Below the pieces are notes generated by a model. That model did no database searches. It was not told the DNA's origin and worked only from the letters and a program-made list of their open reading frames with translations. A stretch of DNA of 64,000 nt from Candidatus Kryptoniota bacterium (GTDB taxonomy: Bacteria > Bacteroidota > Ignavibacteria > Kryptoniales > Kryptoniaceae): positions 47,204 to 111,203 of the forward strand of contig CALJEK010000031.1 of the NCBI GenBank assembly GCA_938074445.1, given 5' to 3'. This document shows positions 44,166-52,638 of the stretch, piece by piece. The position numbers and the translations under genes are program-made. Within the stretch, counting starts at the first letter, position 1, and the number at the start of each line of letters is the position of its first letter.

Positions 44166-44900
44166 TTAAGAAAATTTAGATAAAAATGGGAAAATCTTCA
44201 TAATATAAGCCGAGACAAGTCCGAGTGAATTCGTAAAAATTAAAATTCCAAGCAAAATCAAAATGACACCACTTACGATTTCAACAACGTTTAGATGCTT
44301 TCTTATCTTCGAAAACCATTTGAAAAATAGATTAACACTTAAACTTGTCATTATGAATGGAATTCCCAGCCCAAGCGAATAAACTGAAAGCAACAAGATT
44401 CCTTGTTTAACTGTTTCTTGTTGTGAAGCGATCACAAGGATTGTCGCAAGCACTGGACCAATGCATGGGGTCCATCCAAACGCGAAAGCAAAACCAATAA
44501 TGAAAGCCCCGATTAACCCAAGCGGTTTACCTTGAGTTTTCAACTTCGCCTCATAATTCAAAAATCTTATCTTAAAAATCCCAGTCATATGCAAACCAAA
44601 CAAAACTATTATAACCCCAGCGATCTTTGAAATCACATTCATATTATCTGATAAAAACTTACCAACGGCAGTTGCAGAAGCACCAAGCGAAACAAAAACA
44701 ATGGAAAAACCAAGCACAAAAAATACCGAGCTCAGAAAAGTTTTGAATAAAAACTTTCTTGCGCTTTCAGAATCTCTTAACTCCTCAAATGAAAGTCCCG
44801 AAATAAATGAAATATATCCCGGCACAAGGGGAAGAACACAAGGGGAGAGAAAAGATAGAACCCCAAATAAAAACGCTGTAAATAAACCGACACTTTCCAT
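44166..44900 (-). CDS. ccdA: Thiol-disulfide transmembrane protein CcdA
   Basis: A 244-residue six-helix membrane protein. The two redox cysteines lie in LSFLSPCVLPLVPGY (C21) and FGWTPCIGPVLATIL (near 145). CcdA passes electrons from cytoplasmic thioredoxin to periplasmic thioredoxin-like proteins for cytochrome c maturation. It lies 24 bp upstream of korA. Confidence 0.92.
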   Translation of the reverse strand: MESVGLFTAFLFGVLSFLSPCVLPLVPGYISFISGLSFEELRDSESARKFLFKTFLSSVFFVLGFSIVFVSLGASATAVGKFLSDNMNVISKIAGVIIVLFGLHMTGIFKIRFLNYEAKLKTQGKPLGLIGAFIIGFAFAFGWTPCIGPVLATILVIASQQETVKQGILLLSVYSLGLGIPFIMTSLSVNLFFKWFSKIRKHLNVVEIVSGVILILLGILIFTNSLGLVSAYIMKIFPFLSKFS

Positions 44901-44927
44901 TTTCTATACCAATAAAGTTTTTAAGAT

Positions 44928-44953
44928 AAAAAACCCGACCTTAAAAGGTCGGG
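44928..44953 (-). terminator. Intrinsic terminator of the ribosomal-protein operon
   Basis: On the minus strand a stem of CCCGACC paired with GGTCGGG (AT pairs extend it) is followed by six T residues, just after rplI. Confidence 0.9.
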
Positions 44954-44962
44954 CTCGTAAAA

Positions 44963-45421
44963 TTAGCTACTCCCTTCTTCAGCCTGAACGACACTTAGAT
45001 TAATTTTAACACTAATCTCAGGATGAAGTTTTATTGGAATTTCATACTTCCCAAGCGCTTTTATCGGCTCCTCAAGCAAAACTTTTCTTCTATCGATCTC
45101 AAAGCCAAGTTTTTTAAGTTCATCCGCAATCATCTGAGCAGTCACAGAACCAAATAAACGTTCATTTTCTCCAGCCCTCATCGGGATTGTAAGCTCAACC
45201 TTTGCAAGTTCTTCAGCTAATTTTTGAGCCGATAATTTTTCTCTCTCAATCTTGAACGCTTTTTGTTTCTTTTCAGTTTCGACCTTCTTTATATTCCCAG
45301 GCGTAGCTGGAAGAGCTATCCCACGTGGGATTAAAAAGTTCCTTGCGTAGCCATCTTTCACCTCAACTATATCTCCAAATTTCCCAAGATTTTCAAAATT
45401 CTGACGCAATATAACCTTCAT
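44963..45421 (-). CDS. rplI: Ribosomal protein bL9
   Basis: A 152-residue bL9. The N-terminal RNA-binding domain shows MKVILRQNFENLGKFGDIVEVKDGYARNFLIPRG, the family signature; a long helix then joins the C-terminal domain (SVTAQMIADELKKLGFEIDRRKV). It is the last gene of the prs-rplY-pth-rpsF-ssb-rpsR-rplI run. Confidence 0.97.
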   Translation of the reverse strand: MKVILRQNFENLGKFGDIVEVKDGYARNFLIPRGIALPATPGNIKKVETEKKQKAFKIEREKLSAQKLAEELAKVELTIPMRAGENERLFGSVTAQMIADELKKLGFEIDRRKVLLEEPIKALGKYEIPIKLHPEISVKINLSVVQAEEGSS

Positions 45422-45455
45422 CTTATTCTTTCTCCGTTTTAAATTTTGTTCGCAA

Positions 45456-45704
45456 TCACTTTACTGCCTCAGCAACAAATGGAAGCAAAGCAAGATGCCT
45501 AGCTCGCTTAATAGCTCTGGTCAACTGACGTTGATGCATCGCGCAATTTCCACTCACCCTGCGTGGAATTATCTTACCCTGCTCAGTTAAAAATTTCCCA
45601 AGCTTTTTCTCGTCCTTATAATCGATGTATATCTCCCCAGCTTCACAAAATCTGCATATCTTTTTCTTTCTTAAACGCAATACCTTTTCTTCATTTTCAA
45701 CCAT
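45456..45704 (-). CDS. rpsR: Ribosomal protein bS18
   Basis: An 82-residue bS18. [60 protein letters not shown] is the typical core. The two N-terminal cysteines and another near residue 55 suggest a zinc-binding form. The ribosome-binding site is GAGGTGTC immediately before the ATG. It partners with bS6 in the small subunit. Confidence 0.97.
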   Translation of the reverse strand: MVENEEKVLRLRKKKICRFCEAGEIYIDYKDEKKLGKFLTEQGKIIPRRVSGNCAMHQRQLTRAIKRARHLALLPFVAEAVK

Positions 45705-45732
45705 GACACCTCAAGTTAAAATTTATTTTTGT

Positions 45733-46185
45733 TTAAATTTTTGGCTCTTCATTTGAAAGATATTTATTCAAAGCGTCCGACTGCTGGCTTTGAGAAGAAG
45801 ACTGTGATTGTTCGCCAGTGTTTCCCGCGGTAGACGCTCTCCTATCAAGGAATTGAATTCTCCTTGCTTTGATCTCGACAACAGTTCTTGTCCTCCCATC
45901 AGCCGTTTTAAGATTTCGGCTCTGTAGTTCACCTTCAACAAGAACAGCGCTTGATTTTCTTAGCCTACCCCTGCAAGATTCAGCAAGTTTGTTCCATGCA
46001 ACAACACCAACAAAGCAGACATCTTCCTTCCATTGTCTCTTGCTGTCGCGGAATCTGCGGTTTGATGCAATGGTAAAATTAACAACCGGTGTTCCTCTCA
46101 TTGTTTGCCGAAACACCGGATCTTTCGTTAAATTTCCAACTATGACAACGCTATTTAATTCGGGCATTTTGAATTCTTTTGCCAT
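45733..46185 (-). CDS. ssb: Single-stranded DNA-binding protein
   Basis: A 150-residue SSB. The OB fold spans about 1-110 (NSVVIVGNLTKDPVFRQTMRGTPVVNFTIASNRRF, VAWNKLAESCRGRLRKSSAVLVEGELQSR). A Ser/Gln-rich linker follows, ending in KYLSNEEPKI rather than the canonical acidic DDDIPF tip. The usual rpsF-ssb-rpsR order is kept. Confidence 0.95.
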   Translation of the reverse strand: MAKEFKMPELNSVVIVGNLTKDPVFRQTMRGTPVVNFTIASNRRFRDSKRQWKEDVCFVGVVAWNKLAESCRGRLRKSSAVLVEGELQSRNLKTADGRTRTVVEIKARRIQFLDRRASTAGNTGEQSQSSSQSQQSDALNKYLSNEEPKI

Positions 46186-46239
46186 AAATCGTTCCCTCCA
46201 TCATTTAAGTTTTTAACATATTTTAAAAACAGGAAAAAT

Positions 46240-46686
46240 TTATTCTCCTTCGTCTTCTTCAAAACTTTCCTCTTCTGATTGTGCAACAGATTCAACATTG
46301 CTAAGCCCAAGATGTTCAATTGTAATCCTTCCGCGTCTTTTCTCTTGCTCTTTCGCCTTCAAAGCCTTTTTAGTGACAACAACCGTAAGATACCTCATTA
46401 TATTTTCATCAAGCTGAAAAGCCCGTTCAAGTTCACTTACTATCGTCGGTGGGGCAAAATATTCAAAATAAACATAGAAAGCACTGTTTTTCTTATTTAT
46501 CGGATACGCAAGCCTTCTTCTCCCCCACCTTTCCATTAAAATTATTTCACCACCGCGATCCTTAATGAAGTTTTCGTATTTCTTGATTATTTGCTCAATT
46601 ATCGGATCATCAAGCGAAGCATTGATTAAGAACGTTGTCTCATACCATCTTCGTGATAGCATATTTTGTGGAATTTTCCTCGCCAT
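46240..46686 (-). CDS. rpsF: Ribosomal protein bS6
   Basis: A 148-residue bS6. I place the start at 46686 because GGAGG lies 8 bases upstream; an in-frame ATG at 46755 would run the gene through a hairpin and overlap pth. The fold is clear: RRWYETTFLINASLDDPII, GGEIILMERWGRRRLAYPINKK, AFYVYFEYFAPP. The tail of about 45 residues is acidic (EESFEEDEGE). Confidence 0.95.
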   Translation of the reverse strand: MARKIPQNMLSRRWYETTFLINASLDDPIIEQIIKKYENFIKDRGGEIILMERWGRRRLAYPINKKNSAFYVYFEYFAPPTIVSELERAFQLDENIMRYLTVVVTKKALKAKEQEKRRGRITIEHLGLSNVESVAQSEEESFEEDEGE

Positions 46687-46717
46687 TAAATTAACCTCCA
46701 TTTGGTCTTTTATTTTT

Positions 46718-46753
46718 AAAAAATTTTCGGACCCGGGTAACATTGCCCGGATC
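46718..46753 (-). promoter_or_regulatory. Hairpin leader/attenuator between pth and rpsF
   Basis: Directly after the pth stop a minus-strand 8-bp stem (GATCCGGG/CCCGGGTC, one G-U pair, loop CAATGTTA) is followed by CGAAAA and six T residues. It could be a partial terminator that spares the downstream ribosomal genes, or an S6:S18-responsive leader, since a CCG lies at its 3' foot as in the known motif. The sequence alone does not decide. Confidence 0.45.
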
Positions 46754-47339
46754 ATGGAGTTTTACCTCCAGCTACTACTTTTCTATTAAATTTATTCATC
46801 GCCCTTAAAATTCCATCACTGATAAAACAAAGCGTCGCCTCGACAGCCCGATCGATCATATTATTTAATTTTTCAATTTCATCCGCCTCAAATTTTGAAA
46901 GAACAAAGTCGACCATATTTTTCATCTTTTCTGGATTTCCTATGCCACACCTCAACCTTGGAAACTCAATCGTCTTCAAATGGTAAATTATTGAATAAAG
47001 TCCGTTGTGTCCCCCATCGCTTCCTTTCTGCCTAATCCTTATCATCCCTAATGGCAAATTCAGATCATCGCATATAACAAAAGTATCTTTAAAATCAATT
47101 TTGAATCGCTCAACCACGTCCTTTACCGCTATTCCACTATTATTCATATACGTAAATGGCTTAACAAGTGAAATCTTTTTATCTTTATACTTCCCAAAAC
47201 CAATCACATACTCGCCTTTCCCAGGTTTAAAATCGATCCCGAGATTTTTTGCAATCGCGTCAACCACCATAAACCCAACGTTATGCCTTGTCATTTCATA
47301 CTCACTCCCAGGGTTTCCAAGTCCAAATATAGCAATCAT
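46752..47339 (-). CDS. pth: Peptidyl-tRNA hydrolase
   Basis: A 195-residue Pth. FGLGNPGSEYEMTRHNVGF holds the catalytic His19, and KPFTYMNNSGIAV, VICDDLNLPLGMIRIRQKGSDGGHNGL and RLRCGIGNP are the other conserved blocks. It recycles peptidyl-tRNA that has dropped off ribosomes. It follows rplY, a common pairing. Confidence 0.97.
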   Translation of the reverse strand: MIAIFGLGNPGSEYEMTRHNVGFMVVDAIAKNLGIDFKPGKGEYVIGFGKYKDKKISLVKPFTYMNNSGIAVKDVVERFKIDFKDTFVICDDLNLPLGMIRIRQKGSDGGHNGLYSIIYHLKTIEFPRLRCGIGNPEKMKNMVDFVLSKFEADEIEKLNNMIDRAVEATLCFISDGILRAMNKFNRKVVAGGKTP

Positions 47340-47363
47340 ATATTTTATCCCAAAGAGCCACTT

Positions 47364-47987
47364 TTACTCTGATTCAGGTTTAGATTGTGCAGAAGGCTGT
47401 GCCTCTTCCTCTGCAGGTTTTGCCTCAGCTGCTATCTCAACACCTCTCGGTGGCACAATTGCAACAACAACCGCAAGCTCATTTTCGAGAATCTTAACGC
47501 CCGGCACATTTAAATCACGAACATGGATTGAATCCCCAATATCAAGATTGCTTACATCAACTTCAATATGCTCAGGAATCGCGTCGCTTGAACACTCAAC
47601 CTCAACTGTATGAAGTAGGTGCTCAATAATTCCACCTTTCTCAACCCCGGGAGATTTGCCAACAAGCACTATTGGCACCTCAAGTGTGATTTTTGCACCA
47701 GCCTTTAAGCCGTAAAGATCAAAATGAATTGGTTTATCAGTTACAGGGTCGAACTCAACATCCTTTAAAATGCATTGAAACTCTTTGCCATCCTCAAGTT
47801 TTAATTTAACTATATGCGCTTCCGTTGTATAAATCAAGTTTTTTAATTCAGATTCCTTCACCGCTATCGGCAAAGGCTCGTCGCCAGGGGCATAATAAAC
47901 CCCCGGAACTTTGCCCATCATTCTCAAACGATTGGAAACGCTTTTACCGGTCTTTCTCAGCTCCGCATTCAGAACTATTTCGGTCAT
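47364..47987 (-). CDS. rplY: Ribosomal protein bL25 (Ctc-type, long form)
   Basis: A 207-residue bL25 of the two-domain TL5/Ctc type. The 5S-rRNA-binding domain (about 1-95) shows LNAELRKTGKSVSNRLRMMGKVPGVYY and LKDVEFDPVTDKPIHFDLYGL; the beta domain follows (HTVEVECSSDAIPEHIEVDVSNLDIGDSIHVRDL). The tail is Ala/Glu-rich. It lies between prs and pth. Confidence 0.96.
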   Translation of the reverse strand: MTEIVLNAELRKTGKSVSNRLRMMGKVPGVYYAPGDEPLPIAVKESELKNLIYTTEAHIVKLKLEDGKEFQCILKDVEFDPVTDKPIHFDLYGLKAGAKITLEVPIVLVGKSPGVEKGGIIEHLLHTVEVECSSDAIPEHIEVDVSNLDIGDSIHVRDLNVPGVKILENELAVVVAIVPPRGVEIAAEAKPAEEEAQPSAQSKPESE

Positions 47988-47999
47988 ACCTAAAATTCC

Positions 48000-48935
48000 T
48001 TAGTTTTCGATTTCAAATAAAACACTCAATGATTCATTGCAATGAATTCTTTTTATCGCTTCCGCAAAAATCTTTGCGACAGAGCGAACCTCGATCTTTG
48101 GAGATTCTCTTTTGAGCGGGACTGTATCCGTCACAAGGATTTTTTCAACTGGGGCATTTTCTATTTGATCAGTTGCGTCGCCAGATAAAATTGGATGTGT
48201 GCAAGCACCGTAAACTTTTTTTGCCCCACGTTCAAGCAAAGCATATAACGCGTTTATAAATGTCCCAGCGGTGTCAATTATATCATCAACTATTACAATT
48301 GTTTTCCCCCTCACTTCACCGACAACATTCGTAACCACCGATTCATTAGCCTGTGGTCTTCTTTTATCAATCAGGATTAGCTCTGCATTTAATCTTTTCG
48401 CGTAACCACGAGCAAACTTCACACCTCCAATATCAGGTGCAACAACAGCAAAATCCTCATTAACCATTTCCCTTATCGCAGGGACAAGGACAACGGCGGA
48501 ATAAAGATGATCAAACGGGATGTCAAAAAAACCTTGAATCTGAGGAGCATGCAAATCCATAGTTAAAACCCTATCTGCACCTGCAATAGTTATTAAGTTT
48601 GCAACAAGTTTCGATGTTATTGGAACTCGTGGTTGGTCTTTCCTATCCTGCCTTGCATAACCAAAATAAGGTATAACTGCGGTAATCCTACGCGCAGAGG
48701 CTCTCTTTGCAGCATCAATCATTATCAAAAGTTCCATCAAATTGTCTGATGGTGGGAAGGTTGACTGGATAATAAATACATCATTGCCACGAATATTCTC
48801 AAGATATTTAACCCAAATCTCGCCATCTTTAAAATTTCGTATCTCACATTGACCAAGCGGTTCTCCTATTTCCTCAGCTATTTTTTCAGCAAGTCCTCTG
48901 CTCGCCCTACCAGAGAAAATCTTAAGCTGACTCAT
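48000..48935 (-). CDS. prs: Ribose-phosphate pyrophosphokinase
   Basis: A 311-residue PRPP synthase. FSGRASRGLAEKIAEEIG at the start, FIIQSTFPPSDNLMELLIMIDAAKRASARRITAVIPYFGYARQDRK for ATP binding, and VIVDDIIDTAGTFINA as the PRPP motif. It makes PRPP from ribose-5-phosphate and ATP for nucleotides, His and Trp. It is first in the translation operon, downstream of tRNA-Gln. Confidence 0.97.
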   Translation of the reverse strand: MSQLKIFSGRASRGLAEKIAEEIGEPLGQCEIRNFKDGEIWVKYLENIRGNDVFIIQSTFPPSDNLMELLIMIDAAKRASARRITAVIPYFGYARQDRKDQPRVPITSKLVANLITIAGADRVLTMDLHAPQIQGFFDIPFDHLYSAVVLVPAIREMVNEDFAVVAPDIGGVKFARGYAKRLNAELILIDKRRPQANESVVTNVVGEVRGKTIVIVDDIIDTAGTFINALYALLERGAKKVYGACTHPILSGDATDQIENAPVEKILVTDTVPLKRESPKIEVRSVAKIFAEAIKRIHCNESLSVLFEIEN

Positions 48936-49024
48936 TCACTCTATTTGTTACTTTTTCATCGCTCATCAAATCAATCCTAAAGATAAAAAAAACTTGCAAA
49001 TTAACCAAACATAAAAAATCCTAG

Positions 49025-49096
49025 CTGGGGCGGGAGGATTCGAACCTCCGAATGGCGGCTCCAAAGACCGCTGCCTTACCGCTTGGCGACGCCCCA
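49025..49096 (-). tRNA. tRNA-Gln (anticodon TTG)
   Basis: On the minus strand: acceptor TGGGGCG/CGCCCCA, D-arm GCC...GGC, anticodon stem GCGGT/GCCGC with loop CTTTGGA (TTG), T-arm GGAGG TTCGAAT CCTCC and discriminator G. CCA is not encoded. It lies about 90 bp upstream of prs and may share its transcript. Confidence 0.96.
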
Positions 49097-49122
49097 GAAA
49101 GAACCACACCAAGGCAGTAATA

Positions 49123-49151
49123 AATATAATAAGGAAAAAGTAATTTTTCAA
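49123..49151 (-). promoter_or_regulatory. Sigma-70-like promoter of tRNA-Gln (and possibly prs)
   Basis: On the minus strand TTGAAA, exactly 17 bp, TATATT, with the -10 box 26 bp before the mature tRNA. It is one of the best housekeeping promoters in the window. Confidence 0.65.
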
Positions 49152-49187
49152 ATGCAACCGCTTGAAAAAACAAGCCCAAACTCCTTC

Positions 49188-49216
49188 TTGCCCTTTAAAA
49201 ATTTATTTGCTATCTT
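49188..49216 (+). promoter_or_regulatory. Sigma-70-like promoter of porQ
   Basis: TTGCCC, 17 bp, TATCTT, placing the transcript start near 49223. This excludes the upstream in-frame ATG at 49162 and supports the ATG at 49246. Confidence 0.5.
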
Positions 49217-49245
49217 TCAGAAGACAAAACAAACTTAAAATCACC

Positions 49246-50175
49246 ATGCTTAGATATGCCTTGATCTTGATAATCTTAAACTTTTCTTTCTTAATCGCCG
49301 GTGGAAACTCAACTTATGAATTTCTGCGACTTGATGTAAGTCCCAGAGCTTCTGCTCTCGGTGGAAACTTCATCGCTATAGCTGATGATCCAACTCTTTT
49401 GTTTTATAACCCAGCAGGTTTATCCACGCTAAAAAATCAATATGTAAGCGTGGGCTTTTTCAAACATCTTCTTGACATAAACCTTGGTTACGGTGTTTAT
49501 ACTTTGAACTTAAAAAATTTGGGAAACATCGGAATTGGATTTATCTACATAAACTACGGCAACTTTAACCAGATGGATCGCTACGGAAATCAACTCGGCT
49601 CCTTTTCAGCTGGTGAAATCGCAATCATTGCTGGAATTTCAAGGGAATATGAAAAGTTAAAATACGGTGTGAATTCAAAACTAATTTACTCATCAATCGC
49701 TGGAGCTCGCTCAATCGCCGTCGCTATTGACATAGGTGGGATATATACCTTTGAAGAGAAAAACCTGAATATCTCACTTACATTGAACAACATCGGAACT
49801 CAACTTGATAGCTACATCTCACTTAAGGAAAGCCTCCCCTTTGAAATTAAATTCGCTATTTCCAAAAAACTCGAACATCTACCACTTCTCCTCAACATCG
49901 GTTTAAACAAAATAAACGAGCCGACGCAAAAAATTCAGGATAAAATTAAAAATTTTACAATCGGTGGAGAATTCAACATTTCAGAAAATATTGATTTCAG
50001 GCTCGGATACAACAACGAAAAAAGAAGAGAGATGAAAATTACACCTACGCTCGATTTAACCGGCTTCTCATTCGGAATTGGATTAAAAACCCAAAACTAT
50101 AGATTTGACTACGCCTTAATATCGCTTGGGCGAATTGCTTCATTGCATCAGATAGGCTTAACCATCAAAATTTAA
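49246..50175 (+). CDS. porQ: Type IX secretion system protein PorQ
   Basis: A 309-residue outer-membrane barrel. The signal peptide MLRYALILIILNFSFLIAG ends just before GGNSTYEFLRL, a stretch typical of the mature start of PorQ. SPRASALGGNFIAIADDPTLLFYNPAGL, YINYGNFNQMDRYGNQLGSFSAGE and LNNIGTQLDSY further match PorQ, a companion of the PorU/PorV/PorZ attachment complex. No other T9SS gene is in the window. The upstream ATG at 49162 is rejected because it precedes the promoter and adds a non-signal stretch. The gene overlaps the convergent flavin reductase by 4 bp. Confidence 0.85.
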   Translation: MLRYALILIILNFSFLIAGGNSTYEFLRLDVSPRASALGGNFIAIADDPTLLFYNPAGLSTLKNQYVSVGFFKHLLDINLGYGVYTLNLKNLGNIGIGFIYINYGNFNQMDRYGNQLGSFSAGEIAIIAGISREYEKLKYGVNSKLIYSSIAGARSIAVAIDIGGIYTFEEKNLNISLTLNNIGTQLDSYISLKESLPFEIKFAISKKLEHLPLLLNIGLNKINEPTQKIQDKIKNFTIGGEFNISENIDFRLGYNNEKRREMKITPTLDLTGFSFGIGLKTQNYRFDYALISLGRIASLHQIGLTIKI

Positions 50176-50732
50176 CTTATGTAATTTTTTACATCAATTA
50201 TTTCTCCCGGAATTGTAAATAAACTTCCCCCGAGATGATGTATCGTCTTTGCCTCCTCAAGGCTTACATTCAGGTAATCTTCAAACAATTTTGCCTCAAC
50301 GACTGCCCTTAGGACTTTCCCAATAATTAAATTATGATCTCCCGCAGGATAAATATTTTCAACTTTGCATTCAATGTTTGCAATGCATTCTTTTATCAGC
50401 GGAGCCGATATAAATTTCGCCTTTTCCCTTGTTAATTTCGTTCTTTCAAACTTATCCACATCTCTGCCCGAATTTTTCCCGCAAAAATAGACCTCCCTTA
50501 AAATTTTAAGTGTCGGAAGATTAATCCCAAATTCTCTGCTCTCTTCAATCAACTTGTAAATAAATCTTTCTGGTGCGATTGCGACAGCAACAAGTGCTGG
50601 CTCCTTGCTCACTGGAACATTCCAAGCAACGGGTGTGACATTATCTCTTTCACCGGATTTAGCAGTTATTAAAACCACACCACCGATGTTTAACAGGCGA
50701 TTTGCTTTATCAAGCGGGATTTCTCTTTTCAT
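50172..50732 (-). CDS. Flavin reductase-like FMN-binding protein
   Basis: A 186-residue protein of the flavin reductase-like domain family: VVLITAKSGERDNVTPVAWNVPVSKEPALVAVAIAP at the N-terminus (FMN-binding split barrel), SREFGINLPTLKILREVYFCGKNSGRDVDKF, and AGDHNLIIGKVL. It probably binds FMN and transfers electrons; partner unknown. It lies 33 bp after rqcH on the same strand. Confidence 0.85.
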   Translation of the reverse strand: MKREIPLDKANRLLNIGGVVLITAKSGERDNVTPVAWNVPVSKEPALVAVAIAPERFIYKLIEESREFGINLPTLKILREVYFCGKNSGRDVDKFERTKLTREKAKFISAPLIKECIANIECKVENIYPAGDHNLIIGKVLRAVVEAKLFEDYLNVSLEEAKTIHHLGGSLFTIPGEIIDVKNYIS

Positions 50733-50765
50733 AACTTGTTAAAGGTTTTATTTTAAAATGTGCAT

Positions 50766-52406
50766 TTATTCTATCTCTTCAAATGGTAATTTTGGTTCAA
50801 CCATTATGACTTCCTCACGTTCGACGACAACACTTCCTTCGGGCGCTCCTTTTGGCTTCCTCACATATTTTCGCTTTGTGACCACAACAGGGACGAGGGG
50901 AGAAGTTCTCGCCTCGCTAAAATATGCAGCAATGCTACCTGCTTGCTCAATTGCCTTTTTGCTTGGTTGTTTTTTACCCGTTTTTAGAACTACATGTGCA
51001 CCACGAACACCGCGAGCATGAAACCACATATCTTCTTTATCTGCAAATTTCAAAGTTAACAAATCATTGCTTTTCGCATCCTTCCCAACCCATACTTCAA
51101 AACCGCCATCAACAATAAATCTCCTGAATTTACTGCCAATTTTTTCAGCAGTTTTGTCTCTTATAATCCCAAACATTTTAAGGTCAGCCAAGTTATTCTC
51201 CTTGAATTTTTTCAAGCTCTCAAAATTATCAGATTTGTCAACCTCATCGATCAATCGTTTCAATTTTTCTATGTTAACTTCCAATCTTTCTAATCTTTCC
51301 TTCGCAATTTTAAGCGATGCCTTCGTCCTTTTTGCTTTCTCAAAATATCTTTCTGCATTTTCAATCGGCGATAATGATGGATCAAGCTTAATTTTTATCT
51401 TTTCGCCAGATTCGGAAAATATATTCAAAAGTTCAACCTCTTCCATCCCTTTATGTAGAACATTTAAATTCGCCATCAATAGCGAGCCGTAAGTTTCATA
51501 CATTTCCCCTCTCTGATTCACTGCGATTTCCTCTTTAATTTTTTCCGCCGTTCGCTCCGACTTATTCAGCAAATGCTTAAGTTTATCCAAAATCGATTTT
51601 TTCTCGTCATAGAAGCTTTTATTTATTTTTGCCCCGATGATGAATTTTCTTACCGCTTCATTAACATCCTCGAATTCAACTTTTCTAAGATTTAAATGGG
51701 TTAATTCAATTATTGAAAAATGCTTTGGAAAATTTCCATCGTAATAAATTCGTGGCACTGGATTGTTAAGCTCTTTATCAACTTCACCCAAACAAATCCA
51801 AATTTTTTCAACATCGCTCCCACCACTTCTATGTAGGATTTCTTTTGCCATTAGCATATCAATTGTATTAACTGTCATAACAAGTCGTCGCACAGGGTCT
51901 TCAACTTTCGAACTTTTCCATGCTTTAGCAAAAAGCTCAAAGTCGTTTATCATAGATTTATAATTTGATTCACCCTTTTCAATCTCAATTTTTCTCCCTA
52001 TGTTTTCCTTCGGGTTTTTAAACGACGAGATTATTTCGTTCTCGCTGGTGGTGATAAAAAAATTAACTTTGCCAGTAAAAAATTGAAATAAAAGTTTTCT
52101 CCCCGATGAAAGCCAAATTTCTATTATTCTGTCCGCCCCGTGAATTCCAGAGTTAATTATCCTATCGTTCCAAATTTCCGCGAAAATATCAAGTGAATTT
52201 TTTCTCGCCCTTTCAAACTTTGGGCGCAAAAACATATAGCCCTGTCCAGTTGCATTAAGTTCGATCGTAAAAAGTTCATCCCTCTTCCCCAAAACCATAT
52301 GAAGTGTGTCCTTTTCTTGGGTGAACGCTTCGACTATAGCGGAGCCATCAAGGTTGGGTTTAATTTCCCGAATTAAAGCTTTCAATGTATGATAGTTTGT
52401 GATCAC
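50766..52406 (-). CDS. rqcH: Ribosome-rescue factor RqcH (NFACT family)
   Basis: A 546-residue NFACT protein. The NFACT-N region (1 to about 220) includes RPKFERARKNSLDIFAEIW and SGIHGADRIIEIWLSSGRKLL; a HhH-like middle and long coiled coil (about 270-410) follow; the C-terminal NFACT-R (DUF814) domain has VGKDAKSNDLLTLKFADKEDMWFHARGVRGAHVVLK. RqcH adds alanine tails to nascent chains stuck on split 50S subunits. It was formerly called fibronectin-binding protein A. It is divergent from the candidate small RNA. Confidence 0.9.
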   Translation of the reverse strand: MITNYHTLKALIREIKPNLDGSAIVEAFTQEKDTLHMVLGKRDELFTIELNATGQGYMFLRPKFERARKNSLDIFAEIWNDRIINSGIHGADRIIEIWLSSGRKLLFQFFTGKVNFFITTSENEIISSFKNPKENIGRKIEIEKGESNYKSMINDFELFAKAWKSSKVEDPVRRLVMTVNTIDMLMAKEILHRSGGSDVEKIWICLGEVDKELNNPVPRIYYDGNFPKHFSIIELTHLNLRKVEFEDVNEAVRKFIIGAKINKSFYDEKKSILDKLKHLLNKSERTAEKIKEEIAVNQRGEMYETYGSLLMANLNVLHKGMEEVELLNIFSESGEKIKIKLDPSLSPIENAERYFEKAKRTKASLKIAKERLERLEVNIEKLKRLIDEVDKSDNFESLKKFKENNLADLKMFGIIRDKTAEKIGSKFRRFIVDGGFEVWVGKDAKSNDLLTLKFADKEDMWFHARGVRGAHVVLKTGKKQPSKKAIEQAGSIAAYFSEARTSPLVPVVVTKRKYVRKPKGAPEGSVVVEREEVIMVEPKLPFEEIE

Positions 52407-52504
52407 GCGCCAAACTTGCCACTTTCGTGTCTAAAATTATGACATTCCAGAGAACAATGGTATTTAAAATTTATTAAAAATTTTGAAGGATTTAAAAATT
52501 TTTC

Positions 52505-52521
52505 TTGGCACGATATTTGCA
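52505..52521 (+). promoter_or_regulatory. Consensus sigma-54 (-24/-12) promoter
   Basis: TTGGCACG-ATAT-TTGCA matches the sigma-54 consensus at every conserved position, with correct spacing. Transcription would start near 52532. It is intergenic, between divergent rqcH and the 3' end of the RsbW-like gene, with no normal protein gene downstream. Confidence 0.8.
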
Positions 52522-52540
52522 CATTATTTTAAATGAAGAC

Positions 52541-52590
52541 GCACCTCGAAGAGCACCTAAAAGAGCACCTTGAAATCGGCACCTTAAAAT
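52541..52590 (+). repeat. Four imperfect 12-nt repeats, GCACCTNNAARA/T
   Basis: Copies start at 52541, 52553, 52565 and 52579 (the last after a 2-base CG spacer). GCACCT is invariant; the seventh base differs (C, A, T, T). Confidence 0.85.
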
Positions 52591-52638
52591 GATTTTCCGT
52601 TCTTTAGATTTTTAACGCCCGCCGTAGCACCTCCGTTG

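Noticed and set aside
45059..45085. TTATCGGC on the plus strand resembling a minus-strand sigma-28 -10 box
   Set aside because: It lies in rplI coding sequence and no TTTA box is found at the right distance.
48966..49157. 63-codon minus-strand open frame
   Set aside because: It runs across the tRNA-Gln gene and its promoter.
50178..50193. ATGTAA/TTACAT hairpin between porQ and the flavin reductase
   Set aside because: The short AT stem falls in coding sequence of the flavin reductase C-terminus and is too weak for a confident terminator.
52541..52590. CRISPR-like array
   Set aside because: Twelve-nt units with no spacers of regular length and no cas genes.
52533..52592. 19-codon open frame inside the candidate small RNA
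   Set aside because: Its ATG would be at +2 without a ribosome-binding site, and its repetitiveness is explained by the 12-nt repeats. It is kept only as an alternative explanation.
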